From assembly GCF_035189165.1 (NCBI RefSeq), contig NZ_CP045246.1:1798001-1862000 (forward strand): DNA of 64,000 nt. The letters run 5' to 3'. The notes under the pieces were generated by a model. That model did no database searches, had not been told where the DNA came from, and was given only the letters and a program-made list of their open reading frames with translations. The translations under genes were made by a program, and so were the position numbers. Positions 26,306 to 35,994 of this stretch are shown here, piece by piece. Source of the DNA: Arthrobacter sp. JZ12. GTDB taxonomy: Bacteria > Actinomycetota > Actinomycetes > Actinomycetales > Micrococcaceae. Each line of letters starts with the position of its first letter. Within the stretch, counting starts at the first letter, position 1.

Positions 26306-28915
26306 TCCGACTCCCGCCGGCGGTGCAGCAGGAGCATCGATGGTGAATTTCCACTCGCCGAGGGCGCTGACGTTACCTGCAGCGTCAATGGCGATTGCAC
26401 GGAGCGTCGTCGTCTCAGTGATGTCGATGGGCCCAGTGAACAGGGTGCTGTTCACGGTGGGTTCACTGCCGTCCGTGGTGAAGCGGATGGCCGCGCCCTC
26501 GGTCGCGGCGAGTGTCGCCGTCGTCGCAGCGGTGAATATTCCGCCCGGGGTGGTGGTGGTCAGCTCCGGCGCCACAGTGTCGATCGTGTAGGTTTCCGTG
26601 ACGATCGGCGAGGGCACTCCCTGATTGACTGCAACGAACTTCAGGACCGTGTCGGCAGTGATGGTGATGGGCTCGGCGTACTGAACGCCATCCTCAATGT
26701 CGGGATCGGTGCCGTCCGTCGTGAAGAAGATCGGCAGCCCTGCCGGGTTCGAGGTGAGCGCAACCGTCTGCGGGGTGTTGAAAGCACCGCCCACGATGTC
26801 TGCCTGAGCCGTGGGAGCCTCTGGCGGCGTGGCATTCACGGTCTTGCCCTGGACGACGAACTGATTTGTCTCGCCCACCGTGCGTGCAGCCCCGGTGACA
26901 GGCTCGCCGCGGGTGTCGAGCACCTTCTCGATTCTGAAGAAGTTCGTGTTGTAAGGGCTGCCGGTCACCTCGTGCGGTGTCGACCCATCGCCGAGGTAGC
27001 CCGCGGGAGCGCCCTGAGTCCACCGCAGGAACGGACCTATCTTTGACTCCAGCAACGGGCTGAAGTCTCCGTTGCCGTTCATGCTGCCCAGGTCTTCGGT
27101 GTAGCGAAGGCTGCCCGTGTCGTCGGCTACGACCTGGAACCTGCCGTACGGATGCGTTATCTCGTAGGTGGAACCGAACTCGAACACGTCGTCTCCCCGA
27201 ACGCGGATGCGGCCGAAAGCGACCTGATCTCCGGGAGCAGCCCCCTCCCCGGTGAAAGCGGCTTCGAGAGCGAGGCCCAGCCGGACGTCTTCGCCGTCGA
27301 CGTTGATGGCCGCTTCCGAGGCCCACCAGAAAGACTCACCTGCGAAGTTATCAGGGAAGGATCGTGGTTCAGTCGGGTTCGGAAGTTCCTCGACGATTGG
27401 GCACAGCGGATCCTCCAGGCAGAGTTGCAGCTGCACGTTGTTGTTGTCCTCAAGCCATTCCGGGAAGCCGTGGTCCGTGCTTACAGGCCCAACAGCCTTC
27501 AGGTTGTGAATGACGTACTTGAAGTCCCGGATCTCGCCTGCGTTGCCGGACCCGTCAACGGACACTGCACGGATGGTGGTTGTGCTTCCGACGGTGAACG
27601 GGTCGCTGTACTCGAAGGTTGAACCGGTTGCGCCCTGGTCGTCGTAGGTTGGCTCGGAGCCGTCCACCGTGTAGTAAATGTCAGGGGTGTTACCCGACTG
27701 GGTGGTGCCCGTGAGGGTTACCTGCTGAGGTCCCGCATACGATGGCGCAGCGGGATCCGGCGTTGCGCTGATCCATGGGCTGGTGGCATCCAGTATGTAC
27801 GTTTCGCTCTTGATCTCCGACCTCTGGGACGGATCCGTCAGGCTGACCGCCATGTACTTGAGCTGGGTAGTGCCCGGCTGGTCGAGCAGTACGGGAGCGA
27901 CGTCGGCGTCGCCTTCGGATGGCTCCCATACTTTGGCGCCCACGCCTACGGTGCCGTCCTCGGCGACCACCGGATCGCTGCCGTCGGTCGTGTAGACGAT
28001 TTTCGCCTCGTCGGGGAACGACGCCTGGATGTTGACCGTGGTGGGGTCCCGGTAGATTCCGCCGGGCTTGTCCACGCCGGCGCGCACCGTGGCAATCTTG
28101 CCCTGCACTGCGAAGAGATCTGTCTCAGTCCGGGGGATGCCCGGGCCTTCAATGCTGAAGAAGTTGGTCCCGGTCGGGCTTCCGGTCACTGTGTGTTCGA
28201 CATTGGGATCCCCGATCGACCCTGCGGGAGCGCCTGCGTCCCAACGCAGGAACGGCCCCACCTTGCCTTCGAGCGGTTCCGTCCAGTCACAGGGCTGCTG
28301 CAGGCAGCCGAGGTCTTCGGTGAATCGGACACGCCCGTCCTCATCTGCCGTAACCTCGAAGACTCCGTACGGGGTGGTTGCCGTGTAGGTAGCACCTGCC
28401 TGCGCCCCCTCGAACCGGATACGCATGCGAGCGAAGGCGTTCTGCTGACCCTGCACGACATCGCCGACGCCTCCGAAGGCAGCTTCCGTGGCCATGATGA
28501 GGCGTGCCTCTTCACCGTTGGGCAGGGCCAGCGACGCCTCGCCGGACCACCAGAACGACTCTTCCGGGAAGTTCGTTGGCATCTCGAGCGGCAATGCCGG
28601 ATTGTAGGCTTCACCGACCACCGGGCATACCGTGGCTTGGTCGATGCACAGCTCGAGCCGAAGACCGGTCTTGTCCTCGTACCAGTACGGATAACCGGTG
28701 TCCGGGTTGACCGGGCCGACGCTCCCCTGCATACCGGTTGCGACCGCTGCCGGCAGCACGACCGCCGGCGACAGCGCACCTACAGCCCCTGCCATGGGCA
28801 GCGGACCAAAGGAGGACATCAAGACCACCGCTGAAGCAGCGATGCCCGTACCCTTCCAGATCCTGCCCGGACGCGATACTCCCCGCGCCAGACCCTGTGA
28901 ACCGTTCGATTTCAT
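25556..28915 (-). CDS. Secreted multidomain protein: duplicated unknown domain, chitobiase-C-terminal-like repeats and FG-GAP-like tail
   Basis: An 1119-residue extracellular protein with a long signal peptide ending near residue 45. Residues about 65-258 and 475-662 are two copies of one domain that I do not recognise. Both contain an ESFWW motif, a GPFLRW..GAPAG segment and VTGSP..TNFF. Between and after them are four modules with TTDGSDP or TVDGSEPT, typical of the CHB_HEX_C_1 family. Residues 870-1119 form five 50-residue FG-GAP-like repeats, each with an Asp-rich DFDGDxNxD loop likely to bind calcium. No sortase signal is seen. AGGGAG lies 6 nt before the ATG. Function is unknown; adhesion or polysaccharide binding is plausible. 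Confidence 0.8.
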   Translation of the reverse strand: MKSNGSQGLARGVSRPGRIWKGTGIAASAVVLMSSFGPLPMAGAVGALSPAVVLPAAVATGMQGSVGPVNPDTGYPYWYEDKTGLRLELCIDQATVCPVVGEAYNPALPLEMPTNFPEESFWWSGEASLALPNGEEARLIMATEAAFGGVGDVVQGQQNAFARMRIRFEGAQAGATYTATTPYGVFEVTADEDGRVRFTEDLGCLQQPCDWTEPLEGKVGPFLRWDAGAPAGSIGDPNVEHTVTGSPTGTNFFSIEGPGIPRTETDLFAVQGKIATVRAGVDKPGGIYRDPTTVNIQASFPDEAKIVYTTDGSDPVVAEDGTVGVGAKVWEPSEGDADVAPVLLDQPGTTQLKYMAVSLTDPSQRSEIKSETYILDATSPWISATPDPAAPSYAGPQQVTLTGTTQSGNTPDIYYTVDGSEPTYDDQGATGSTFEYSDPFTVGSTTTIRAVSVDGSGNAGEIRDFKYVIHNLKAVGPVSTDHGFPEWLEDNNNVQLQLCLEDPLCPIVEELPNPTEPRSFPDNFAGESFWWASEAAINVDGEDVRLGLALEAAFTGEGAAPGDQVAFGRIRVRGDDVFEFGSTYEITHPYGRFQVVADDTGSLRYTEDLGSMNGNGDFSPLLESKIGPFLRWTQGAPAGYLGDGSTPHEVTGSPYNTNFFRIEKVLDTRGEPVTGAARTVGETNQFVVQGKTVNATPPEAPTAQADIVGGAFNTPQTVALTSNPAGLPIFFTTDGTDPDIEDGVQYAEPITITADTVLKFVAVNQGVPSPIVTETYTIDTVAPELTTTTPGGIFTAATTATLAATEGAAIRFTTDGSEPTVNSTLFTGPIDITETTTLRAIAIDAAGNVSALGEWKFTIDAPAAPPAGVGGHDFSGDGNADVLARDASGRLWLYPTDGAGVWQTRVQVGTGWSTMSNIFTPGDFDGDNNADILARDRQGRLWLYAGDGDSGWLKKVQVGTGWSTMSDIFGPGDFDGDTNVDVMAKDRLGRLWLYTGNGSGGWLKKAQVGTGWSTMSNIFGPGDFDGDTNVDVMAKDRQGRLWLYTGNGSGGWLKKAQVGTGWNSMSNIFGPGDFDGDTNVDVLAKDRSGRLWLYTGNGSGGWLKKAQVGTGWRTMNTIF

Positions 28916-29038
28916 GATTTCTCCCTGGATTGTGCGAATCGCTCGATGAGCTGCTTCGTGGAAGGGGGCAACCAGTTGTTACCCGAAACCAACTCTTTCG
29001 AGTGGAGCCTGCGAATACCTTGAGGTGCGTGGACAGGA

Positions 29039-29078
29039 CGAAGGCCTCCCCTGCCGCGCTGTGGCGAGGAGGCCTTCG
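29039..29078 (-). terminator. Terminator of the IPT/TIG secreted-protein gene
   Basis: An 11-bp stem (29039-29049 and 29068-29078) lies 14 nt after the stop codon on the minus strand. Its arm sequence is shared with the hairpin at 25491. Confidence 0.75.
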
Positions 29079-29091
29079 TTCTATGCCGCTG

Positions 29092-29843
29092 CTAGAAGAT
29101 GCTGGTCATCGTGTTCCAACCGGATCCGGCCTGAGTCTTCTTCAGCCAGCCGCCGGCACCGTTACCGGTGAACAGCCACAACCCGCCGTTCCGGTCCCGA
29201 GCCAGCACGTCGACGTTGTTGTCGCCGTCGAAGTCGCCGGGGCCCACGATGCTGTTCATCGAGTTCCACCCGGTACCCGCCTGGACCCTCTTCAGCCACC
29301 CGCCGGCACCGTTGCCGGGATACAGCCATAGTCCGCCGTTCCGGTCCCGGGCCATCACATCCACGCTTCCATCGCCGTTGAAGTCGCCTGGGCCGAAGAT
29401 ACTGTTCATCGTCTGCCAGCCTGATCCGACCTGGGACTTCTTCAGCCAGCCGCCTGCACCGTTACCGGTGAACAGCCACAATCTGCCGTCCTGATCCCGG
29501 GCAAGGACGTCCACGTTGGTGTCTCCGTTGAAGTCACCCGGGCCAACGATGCTGTTCATCGAGTTCCAGCCGGTACCAACCTGGACCTTCTTCAACCACC
29601 CGCCGGCCCCGTTACCCGGGTACAGCCAGAGTCCTCCTCGGGAATCCCGGGCGATCACGTCCGCCTTCTCGTCGCCGTTGAAGTCACCGGGGCCGAACAT
29701 GCTGTTCATCGTGTTCCAACCAGTACCAACCTGGACTTTCTTCAGCCAGCCGCCAGCACCGTTACCCGGGTACAGCCACAACCCGCCGTTCCGGTCGCGA
29801 GCGAGCACGTCCACGTTCCCGTCGCCGTCGAAGTCGTGGCCGT
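29092..29843 (-). repeat. Second array of five 150-bp coding repeats
   Basis: Five tandem units of 150 bp encode the DFxGDxxxDVxARDxxGxLWLxxGNGAGGW repeats. They are clearly homologous to the array at 25556-26305, about 2.8 kb away in the same orientation. Units within this array resemble each other more closely than the units of the other array. Confidence 0.88.
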
Positions 29844-31374
29844 CGATACCGCCCGTCGGCGGTGGTGTAGTTGCGACGTAGTTGTATACGACCGGATTGG
29901 AGGTTCCCGAAACGGTGGTGACGTCGACGCTAACCTCCCCTTCAACGTCGGGGGGAGCCAGGAAGGACAGTTCCGTATCCGAGACGACCGTGACGTCGTC
30001 GTCAAGGAAGGAGGCTGAGCCCATCGTCACCATGGTTCCGTTCGGAACGAAACCGGTGCCCTTCAATGTGATCGTGCCACCGCCCTCGATCGGACCGGTG
30101 TCCGGGGAGATGGAGGTAATCACCGGCGGGGCCCCGGCCGGCAGGTAAGTGAGGTCCATCGTGCCGCTGGTGCCAACCGGTGTGGTCACACTCAGCGGAA
30201 CGACGCCCGCAGCCTGGGCAGGTGCCCGAAGAACGAGCATGCCGCTGTTGGGAACCTCGACGTTCGAGGGCGAGACCGTCGTCGTACCGATGGTGACGCT
30301 CGTCCGGTCCCGAACGAAACCGGAGCCGAAGATGTGGATCTCCTCACCGCCCGTTGCAACGGTCTCGTCCGGATCAATCGCCTCGACGACCGGCTCCTCC
30401 GGCGCAGGCTCAACGTACGAGAAAGCGAGTTCACCGCTGCGGCCCGAGGGCGTCGTCACGGTAACTGCTGCTGAACCGACGGCGCCGGGCGGCGTGACAA
30501 AGGTCAACTCGCTGCCGGAAACCACGACGACGTCGGTTGCCTTTTCGCCGCCGACCTCCACCGTGGTGTCTGCGGTGAAGCCGCTACCCTTCAGTGTGAT
30601 GGTGTCACCACCGGTGGTAAGTCCTTCAGCAGGAAGCAGTTCCGTGAGCGCTGGAGCGCCCGGGTCCTCCTGATGCTCACAACCGGCTTCGCCGACAACG
30701 ATGCTTCCCAGCCAGATCGAGGCTACCGCGCCCACCTCGGGAACTGTTCCCTTCAGGGTCAGGTTCACCGACATGCCGACCGCGTCCGCGGTGGACGCGT
30801 TGGCGCTCACGCTGCCGGGCCGGACCTTTGCTACCAGTTCAGCGCTGGTCATCCCCGGAATGGTTGCAGCGGCAGTCACCTGCTCGCCCTCCACGGGAAC
30901 GGTTGCCAGGTCGAGAGGTTTCCCAAGGACCTCGACTGCCTGTGCGCTCGTTTCGCCCGTCGGGAGGGCGCCTGGGAGGCATTGCGCGGTTGCGGAGACC
31001 TGTTCAGCTGCGACAGCTTCGACGCCGAGCACCGAGACAGACAGTTTGTCCACGACGGCGGAACTGCTCGTGCCGCTTTCGTCCGAGACGGTTGTCAGTG
31101 TCGACGAACCCGATGCCCCTGCCCCCTTCAACTCGCCAAGGTACGCCGCCAGGTCGGGAATGACCTGTTCACCGGGCGGGCTCTCGGAACCTGCGACGGC
31201 GTCCACCTCCAGCAGAGGCGTTTTCACCAGTTCCAGGGACAGCTTCATGGCGAGCGCCGAAGCGTCGGCGTCGCCACCGTCTGCGAGCGCCGGCGTCGCG
31301 ACGAACGCGCTGCCGCCGATTGCGAGGGCGGATGCAATCGCCGTAACTCGTGCGGTGCTCCATCTCGGGGACAT
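29092..31374 (-). CDS. Secreted IPT/TIG-domain protein with FG-GAP-like tail
   Basis: A 760-residue extracellular protein. The signal peptide ends ATPALA at residue 31. A unique N-terminal region (about 32-235), rich in Ala, Val and Thr, comes first. Then follow three IPT/TIG immunoglobulin-like domains (about 235-500), each with a GGD or GGG..TLKGSGF pattern. Five FG-GAP-like repeats of about 50 residues (510-760) close the protein and match those of the adjacent 1119-residue protein. ATG 31374 is chosen because AGGAG lies 7 nt upstream and the signal peptide starts there; an in-frame extension to 31437 is rejected. Function unknown, probably cell-surface. Confidence 0.82.
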   Translation of the reverse strand: MSPRWSTARVTAIASALAIGGSAFVATPALADGGDADASALAMKLSLELVKTPLLEVDAVAGSESPPGEQVIPDLAAYLGELKGAGASGSSTLTTVSDESGTSSSAVVDKLSVSVLGVEAVAAEQVSATAQCLPGALPTGETSAQAVEVLGKPLDLATVPVEGEQVTAAATIPGMTSAELVAKVRPGSVSANASTADAVGMSVNLTLKGTVPEVGAVASIWLGSIVVGEAGCEHQEDPGAPALTELLPAEGLTTGGDTITLKGSGFTADTTVEVGGEKATDVVVVSGSELTFVTPPGAVGSAAVTVTTPSGRSGELAFSYVEPAPEEPVVEAIDPDETVATGGEEIHIFGSGFVRDRTSVTIGTTTVSPSNVEVPNSGMLVLRAPAQAAGVVPLSVTTPVGTSGTMDLTYLPAGAPPVITSISPDTGPIEGGGTITLKGTGFVPNGTMVTMGSASFLDDDVTVVSDTELSFLAPPDVEGEVSVDVTTVSGTSNPVVYNYVATTPPPTGGIDGHDFDGDGNVDVLARDRNGGLWLYPGNGAGGWLKKVQVGTGWNTMNSMFGPGDFNGDEKADVIARDSRGGLWLYPGNGAGGWLKKVQVGTGWNSMNSIVGPGDFNGDTNVDVLARDQDGRLWLFTGNGAGGWLKKSQVGSGWQTMNSIFGPGDFNGDGSVDVMARDRNGGLWLYPGNGAGGWLKRVQAGTGWNSMNSIVGPGDFDGDNNVDVLARDRNGGLWLFTGNGAGGWLKKTQAGSGWNTMTSIF

Positions 31375-31635
31375 GTTCACACTCCTATGAAGTCGGACAG
31401 CGGCGTCGGCACGCCGCTCCGGGTGTGGCAGCGGCACGACTGTCGTGCTGGTGCAACGGTAGGAAGCGGACCTTGGGAACAGGTTGAGCCTTTCGGGGCT
31501 TCACGATTTTGTGCTCTCAGCTGGATGTGGGCACGTACACCCGCCCGAATGGTGAAGGCACGTTGTTCTGCGTAAGGTGAGTCACACCGCGCCATCGCGC
31601 GGCTTGTCACCATCTCCACCCACGGAGGCATCACC

Positions 31636-34197
31636 TTGCCAGGCATGAACCTGACGCGGGACGAAGCTCGCCAGCGCGCGGCAACAGTCAGCGTCCACAG
31701 CTACGCCATCAACCTTGATTTGACCCGCGGTTCTAGCGTGTTTCGCTCCACCACGGTCGTGTCCTTCGACGCGGAGCAGGGTTCGTCCACCTTCATCGAC
31801 GCTGTGACGGAGACCGTCCATCGGGTCACGCTCAATGGAGTGGACCTCGATGTTGCTGACGTGGCTGACGGGGTACGGATCCGGCTCGATAACCTTGCTG
31901 CCTCCAACGAACTCGTGGTCGATGCCGACATGCTGTACATGAACACGGGCGAGGGACTGCACCGCTTCGTTGATCCCGTGGATAACGAGGTCTACCTCTA
32001 TACACAGTTCGAGGTACCTGATTCGCGTCGGGTCTTCGCCGTTTTCGAGCAGCCCGATCTCAAGGCCACCTTCCGCTTCACGGTCACCGCGCCGTCGCAC
32101 TGGGACGTCATCTCCAACTCCCCCACCCCTGATCCTGTCGATGCTGGTTCTGCCGAGGACGGCGGCGCGCGCTCCACCTGGGCCTTCGAGCCGACGCCCC
32201 GGCTCTCCTCCTACGTGACCGCGCTGATCGCCGGGCCCTACCAGTCGGTGCGGAGCGAGCTGACGAGCTCCGACGGCCGGACCATCCCGCTCGGCGTGTT
32301 CGCGCGCAAGTCCCTGATGCAATACCTGGACGCGGAGAACGTTTTCGAACTGACCCGGCAGGGATTCGAATTCTTCGAGGCGCAGTTCGGAACGCCCTAC
32401 CCGTTCGAGAAGTACGATCAGCTTTTCGTCCCCGAGTTCAACGCAGGCGCCATGGAAAACGCCGGTGCGGTGACCTTCCTTGAGAGCTACGTCTTCCGCT
32501 CCCGCGTGACCGAGGCAACGATCGAGCGGCGCGCCATCACGATCCTGCACGAGCTGGCCCACATGTGGTTCGGCGACCTGGTGACCATGCGGTGGTGGAA
32601 CGACCTCTGGCTCAACGAGTCCTTCGCTGAGTTCATGTCCACGCTGGCATCGGCCGAGGCTACTAAGTTCACCCAGTCGTGGACCACCTTCGCCTCGCTC
32701 GAGAAGGCATGGGCCTACCGGCAGGACCAGCTTCCCTCGACGCACCCGATCGTGGCGCCCATCAACGACCTTGAGGACGTGCAGGTCAACTTCGACGGCA
32801 TCACCTACGCCAAGGGCGCCTCGGTCCTGAAACAGCTTGTTGCCTGGGTTGGACAAGACAAGTTCATGGAGGGCGTCCGCGAGTACTTCGGCAAGCACGC
32901 CTGGTCGAACACCGAGCTTTCGGACCTGCTGACCGAACTTGAGAAGGCGAGCGGGCGCGACCTTAAGGAATGGTCCGCGCAGTGGCTGGAGACCGCCGGG
33001 GTGAACACCCTGCGGCCTGCAATCGACTACGACGACGACGGCGTCATCACCTCGTTCTCCGTCCTGCAGTCCGCGGTCGCTGACTACCCGACAATCCGTT
33101 CGCACCGGCTGGCCATCGGTTTCTACTCACTCACCGACAGCGGACAGCTCGAGCGCTCCCATCGCGTGGAGCTCGACGTAGCCGGCGAGCGGACGGACGT
33201 GGCAGAACTGGTCAGTCTCCCCCGCCCCGATCTTGTCCTCCTGAATGATGATGATCTCGCCTACGCGAAGATCCGCCTTGATGAGCGCTCGCAGCGCACC
33301 GCAACCCGTCACCTGAAGCACTTCGCCGAATCCCTCCCGCGGACACTTGTCTGGGCTTCCGCATGGGACGCCGCTCGCGATGGCGAGACTCCTGCGCGCG
33401 ATTACGTCGAGCTCATCCTGCAGAACATTGATTCGGAGTCGGATTCCTCGGTGGTGCTGGTGCTGCTGCGTCAGCTCGCCACGACACTCACCTACTACGT
33501 GCGGCCGGACGATCAGCGGCCCATGGAAATCGCGGCCGCGGACAGTCTGTGGGAACTCGCGCAGGCAGCGGAGGCCGGGTCGGATTCACAACTCCAGTTT
33601 GTGAAGGCTTTTGCCGTGCATGCACAGACGGATGAACAGCTCGACGCGGTGCAGGGAATCCTGGACGGCTCAAGCGTGCCTGAGGGTCTGTCCGTGGACG
33701 CGGACCTTCGGTGGGAACTGCTCACATCCCTGGTGGTGGGCGGACGCAAGTTCCAGTCCGACATCGACGCCGAACTTGAACGGGACGCGACAGCGACAGG
33801 CGCCCTCGCCGCAGCCCAGGCAAAGGCCGCCATCCCCACCCCGGAGGCAAAGGCCGAGGCATGGGCAGCGATCGTCGAACGTTCCGATATGCCGAACGCC
33901 GCCCAGCGCTCGGCGATCGCCGGGTTCACCCGGGCGCATGACACCGCCCTGCTGGAACCGTTCGCCGAGAAGTACTTCAGCGCGGCCAAGGAAGTGTGGG
34001 CAACCCGCACGCACGAGATCGCTCAGCAGATCATCGTGGGTCTCTATCCCTCACGCCTGACCTCGCAGGCAACGATCGATGCGACCGACGCCTTCCTCGC
34101 CACCCTGGAGGACGATCTCGCGTCCCTCCGCCGACTGACGCTGGAGAACCGTGACGGCGTGGCCCGGGCTCTCAGGGCGCAGGCCGCCGACCGCTGA
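31636..34197 (+). CDS. pepN: Aminopeptidase N
   Basis: An 853-residue M1 zinc metallopeptidase that removes N-terminal residues from peptides. The substrate-binding GAMEN motif is at about 272. The zinc site is HELAHMWFGD (about 305) with the third ligand Glu in NESFAEF. The C-terminal ERAP1-like helical domain completes it. TTG 31636 is chosen over ATG 31645 because CGGAGG lies 6 nt before it. A TTG start also gives MPGMNLTRDEA, the usual N-terminus of actinobacterial PepN. A terminator follows. Confidence 0.95.
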   Translation: MPGMNLTRDEARQRAATVSVHSYAINLDLTRGSSVFRSTTVVSFDAEQGSSTFIDAVTETVHRVTLNGVDLDVADVADGVRIRLDNLAASNELVVDADMLYMNTGEGLHRFVDPVDNEVYLYTQFEVPDSRRVFAVFEQPDLKATFRFTVTAPSHWDVISNSPTPDPVDAGSAEDGGARSTWAFEPTPRLSSYVTALIAGPYQSVRSELTSSDGRTIPLGVFARKSLMQYLDAENVFELTRQGFEFFEAQFGTPYPFEKYDQLFVPEFNAGAMENAGAVTFLESYVFRSRVTEATIERRAITILHELAHMWFGDLVTMRWWNDLWLNESFAEFMSTLASAEATKFTQSWTTFASLEKAWAYRQDQLPSTHPIVAPINDLEDVQVNFDGITYAKGASVLKQLVAWVGQDKFMEGVREYFGKHAWSNTELSDLLTELEKASGRDLKEWSAQWLETAGVNTLRPAIDYDDDGVITSFSVLQSAVADYPTIRSHRLAIGFYSLTDSGQLERSHRVELDVAGERTDVAELVSLPRPDLVLLNDDDLAYAKIRLDERSQRTATRHLKHFAESLPRTLVWASAWDAARDGETPARDYVELILQNIDSESDSSVVLVLLRQLATTLTYYVRPDDQRPMEIAAADSLWELAQAAEAGSDSQLQFVKAFAVHAQTDEQLDAVQGILDGSSVPEGLSVDADLRWELLTSLVVGGRKFQSDIDAELERDATATGALAAAQAKAAIPTPEAKAEAWAAIVERSDMPNAAQRSAIAGFTRAHDTALLEPFAEKYFSAAKEVWATRTHEIAQQIIVGLYPSRLTSQATIDATDAFLATLEDDLASLRRLTLENRDGVARALRAQAADR

Positions 34198-34204
34198 CAG
34201 GCAT

Positions 34205-34238
34205 CCGTTGCCCCGGCCCCTTACGGCCGGGGCAACGG
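34205..34238 (+). terminator. Terminator after pepN
   Basis: A perfect 14-bp stem (34205-34218 and 34225-34238) with a 6-nt loop, followed by GTGTAATTT. The tail also contains the putative -10 of the next gene. Confidence 0.85.
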
Positions 34239-34253
34239 GTGTAATTTATGCTC

Positions 34254-34784
34254 ATGAACCTCTCCGAGCACAACTACAGGGTCGACGTCGTATGGACGGG
34301 GAACCGGGGCGAGGGCACCTCGCACTATCGCGCGTACAGTCGTGACCATGAGGTCACATCGTCCGGTGTTCCCATGATCCCGGGCTCGGCAGACCCGACG
34401 TTCCACGGCAGTGCTGAGCGGTGGAACCCGGAGCAGCTTCTCCTTGCCGCGCTGTCTCAGTGTCACATGCTCTCCTACCTTCACATGGCGGTGAAGCACG
34501 GCGTCAACGTCACCTCCTACGAAGACGCGGCCGAAGGAACCATGCGATTGAATCCGGACGGTAGCGGAGAGTTTGTCAGCGTAACGCTCAGGCCCCATGT
34601 GACCATCACCGATGCCACCGCCAGGCATTTGGCTCAGTCGATTCACCACGAGGCGGCAGCGGCCTGCTTCATCGGACGATCAGTGAACTTCCCCGTGCTG
34701 CACGAGCCGGTGGTCCACGTCGCCAGAAACGCAGCGGCGGGATCCGCAGAGGAGCTCGCTGCCGGCTCGGGCATGAGTGCCTGA
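34254..34784 (+). CDS. OsmC-family protein
   Basis: A 176-residue protein of the OsmC/Ohr fold, thiol-dependent peroxidases. The first conserved Cys sits in LLLAALSQCHM (near residue 66) and the second in AAAACFIGRSVNFPV (near 141), so the redox pair is intact. It may detoxify organic hydroperoxides. TAATTT (34242-34247) is exactly 6 nt before ATG 34254, so I choose this start, leaderless, over ATG 34248. It is downstream of the pepN terminator. Confidence 0.88.
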   Translation: MNLSEHNYRVDVVWTGNRGEGTSHYRAYSRDHEVTSSGVPMIPGSADPTFHGSAERWNPEQLLLAALSQCHMLSYLHMAVKHGVNVTSYEDAAEGTMRLNPDGSGEFVSVTLRPHVTITDATARHLAQSIHHEAAAACFIGRSVNFPVLHEPVVHVARNAAAGSAEELAAGSGMSA

Positions 34785-34869
34785 GGAGCTTTTCCGCCAC
34801 GGTAATGTTGAGCTGCGCCCAAGCACCCCCGTGCAGGGCAGCTCCTTGGCGTGACTGAAAGGCATCTCC

Positions 34870-35493
34870 ATGCAGTTTTTCGACCAGCTCGGATACGGCG
34901 GCAATATCCTTGCCGCAGCCCTGATCCTGCTGGCGGCGCTTTTCCTGTGGCTGATACTGCGCGTGCTGATCAACCGTATGGTGCAGCGCGTGCAGAACGG
35001 CTATGAAATGTTCAGGAAGCCGCACTTCCGGTGGGCCCAGCCGGTCCTGCGGACGCTCGACCACAAACGCCGTGTCCAGCGGGCCGAGACAATCGGAGCG
35101 CTTCTGACCAGCACAGCGGGCGTCACCATCGCAATCATCGCCATCATGACCGCCATTGAACAGCTCGGGGTCAATATCGCCCCGATCCTCGCCAGTGTCG
35201 GCATTGTGGGCATCGCGATCAGCTTCGGCGCGCGGGAGGTGATCCGGGACGCTTTCCTCGGCTTCTTCATCACCATTGAGGACCAGTACGGTATCGGCGA
35301 CGTCATCGAGGTCGGCGATACGGTCGGCGTCGTACAGTCAGTCGGTCTGCGGATTACCCGCCTGGTCGATGAGAACGGGGCAATCTGGTACATCCGCAAC
35401 GGTGACATCATGAAGGTAGGCAACAGGTCCCAGGGAAACTACATTGCCCCCGCAAGCGACAACGAGAAGACAGAAAAGCCCCATGAGCAGTGA
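34870..35493 (+). CDS. Small mechanosensitive channel (MscS family)
   Basis: A 207-residue inner-membrane protein. Hydrophobic segments lie at about 11-32 and 77-118. The pore-lining stretch [19 protein letters not shown] and the beta domain with [18 protein letters not shown] follow. It is shorter than E. coli MscS at the C-terminus, ending soon after the beta domain. It should open under hypo-osmotic tension. Its 3' end overlaps the globin start by 11 bp, so both are coupled. Confidence 0.88.
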   Translation: MQFFDQLGYGGNILAAALILLAALFLWLILRVLINRMVQRVQNGYEMFRKPHFRWAQPVLRTLDHKRRVQRAETIGALLTSTAGVTIAIIAIMTAIEQLGVNIAPILASVGIVGIAISFGAREVIRDAFLGFFITIEDQYGIGDVIEVGDTVGVVQSVGLRITRLVDENGAIWYIRNGDIMKVGNRSQGNYIAPASDNEKTEKPHEQ

Positions 35494-35956
35494 GACACCG
35501 GGATCGATTCCCATTCCGTCCCGATTCGGTGAGCCGATCGCGCGGCTGACTCCGGTCGGCCCCCGCTTCGACCAGCCTTCCTACACCGACAACTTCTACG
35601 AGGCAATCGGCGGGCACCAGACATTCGTACGCCTGGTCGACGTTTTCTACGACGGCGTGGCCACCGACGATCTCCTTCGCCCGATGTATCCGGAGGAAGA
35701 CCTAGGCCCGGCGAAGGAGCGACTGCTGTTGTTCCTCGAGCAGTACTGGGGTGGCCCCAAGACCTACAGCGAGCAGCGCGGACATCCGCGACTGCGGATG
35801 CGGCACCAGCCGTTCCAGGTGACACCTGCGGCGCGCGACCGCTGGCTGGCACATATGCGCGACGCCGTTGATGCCCTTGCGCTGTCGCCCTTGCATGAGG
35901 CGACGCTGTGGGACTACCTGGAGCGCGCAGCCCATTCCATGGTCAATTCCGCCTGA
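35483..35956 (+). CDS. glbO: Truncated hemoglobin, group II (GlbO type)
   Basis: A 157-residue 2/2 globin. The FYEAIGG and F..LVDVFYDG segments mark helices A/B. The proximal His is in RMRHQPF and the group II Trp(G8) in RDRWLAHM. GlbO-type proteins bind O2 tightly and have been linked to redox protection. ATG 35483 is used; the region upstream in frame is the end of the MscS-like gene. Its neighbour pepN matches the Rv2467-Rv2470 order. Confidence 0.92.
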   Translation: MSSETPGSIPIPSRFGEPIARLTPVGPRFDQPSYTDNFYEAIGGHQTFVRLVDVFYDGVATDDLLRPMYPEEDLGPAKERLLLFLEQYWGGPKTYSEQRGHPRLRMRHQPFQVTPAARDRWLAHMRDAVDALALSPLHEATLWDYLERAAHSMVNSA

Positions 35957-35994
35957 GGCGCCACTTCCGTCTGGTCCGCGCTGGTTACTCCGGC

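Noticed and set aside
25460-27046. 528-codon plus-strand open frame
   Set aside because: It mirrors the FG-GAP repeats of the minus-strand gene; its sequence is a low-complexity antisense of tandem repeats with no start context.
31582-33105. 507-codon minus-strand open frame
   Set aside because: It is antisense to pepN, whose motifs and length are unambiguous; GC-rich codons leave long antisense frames.
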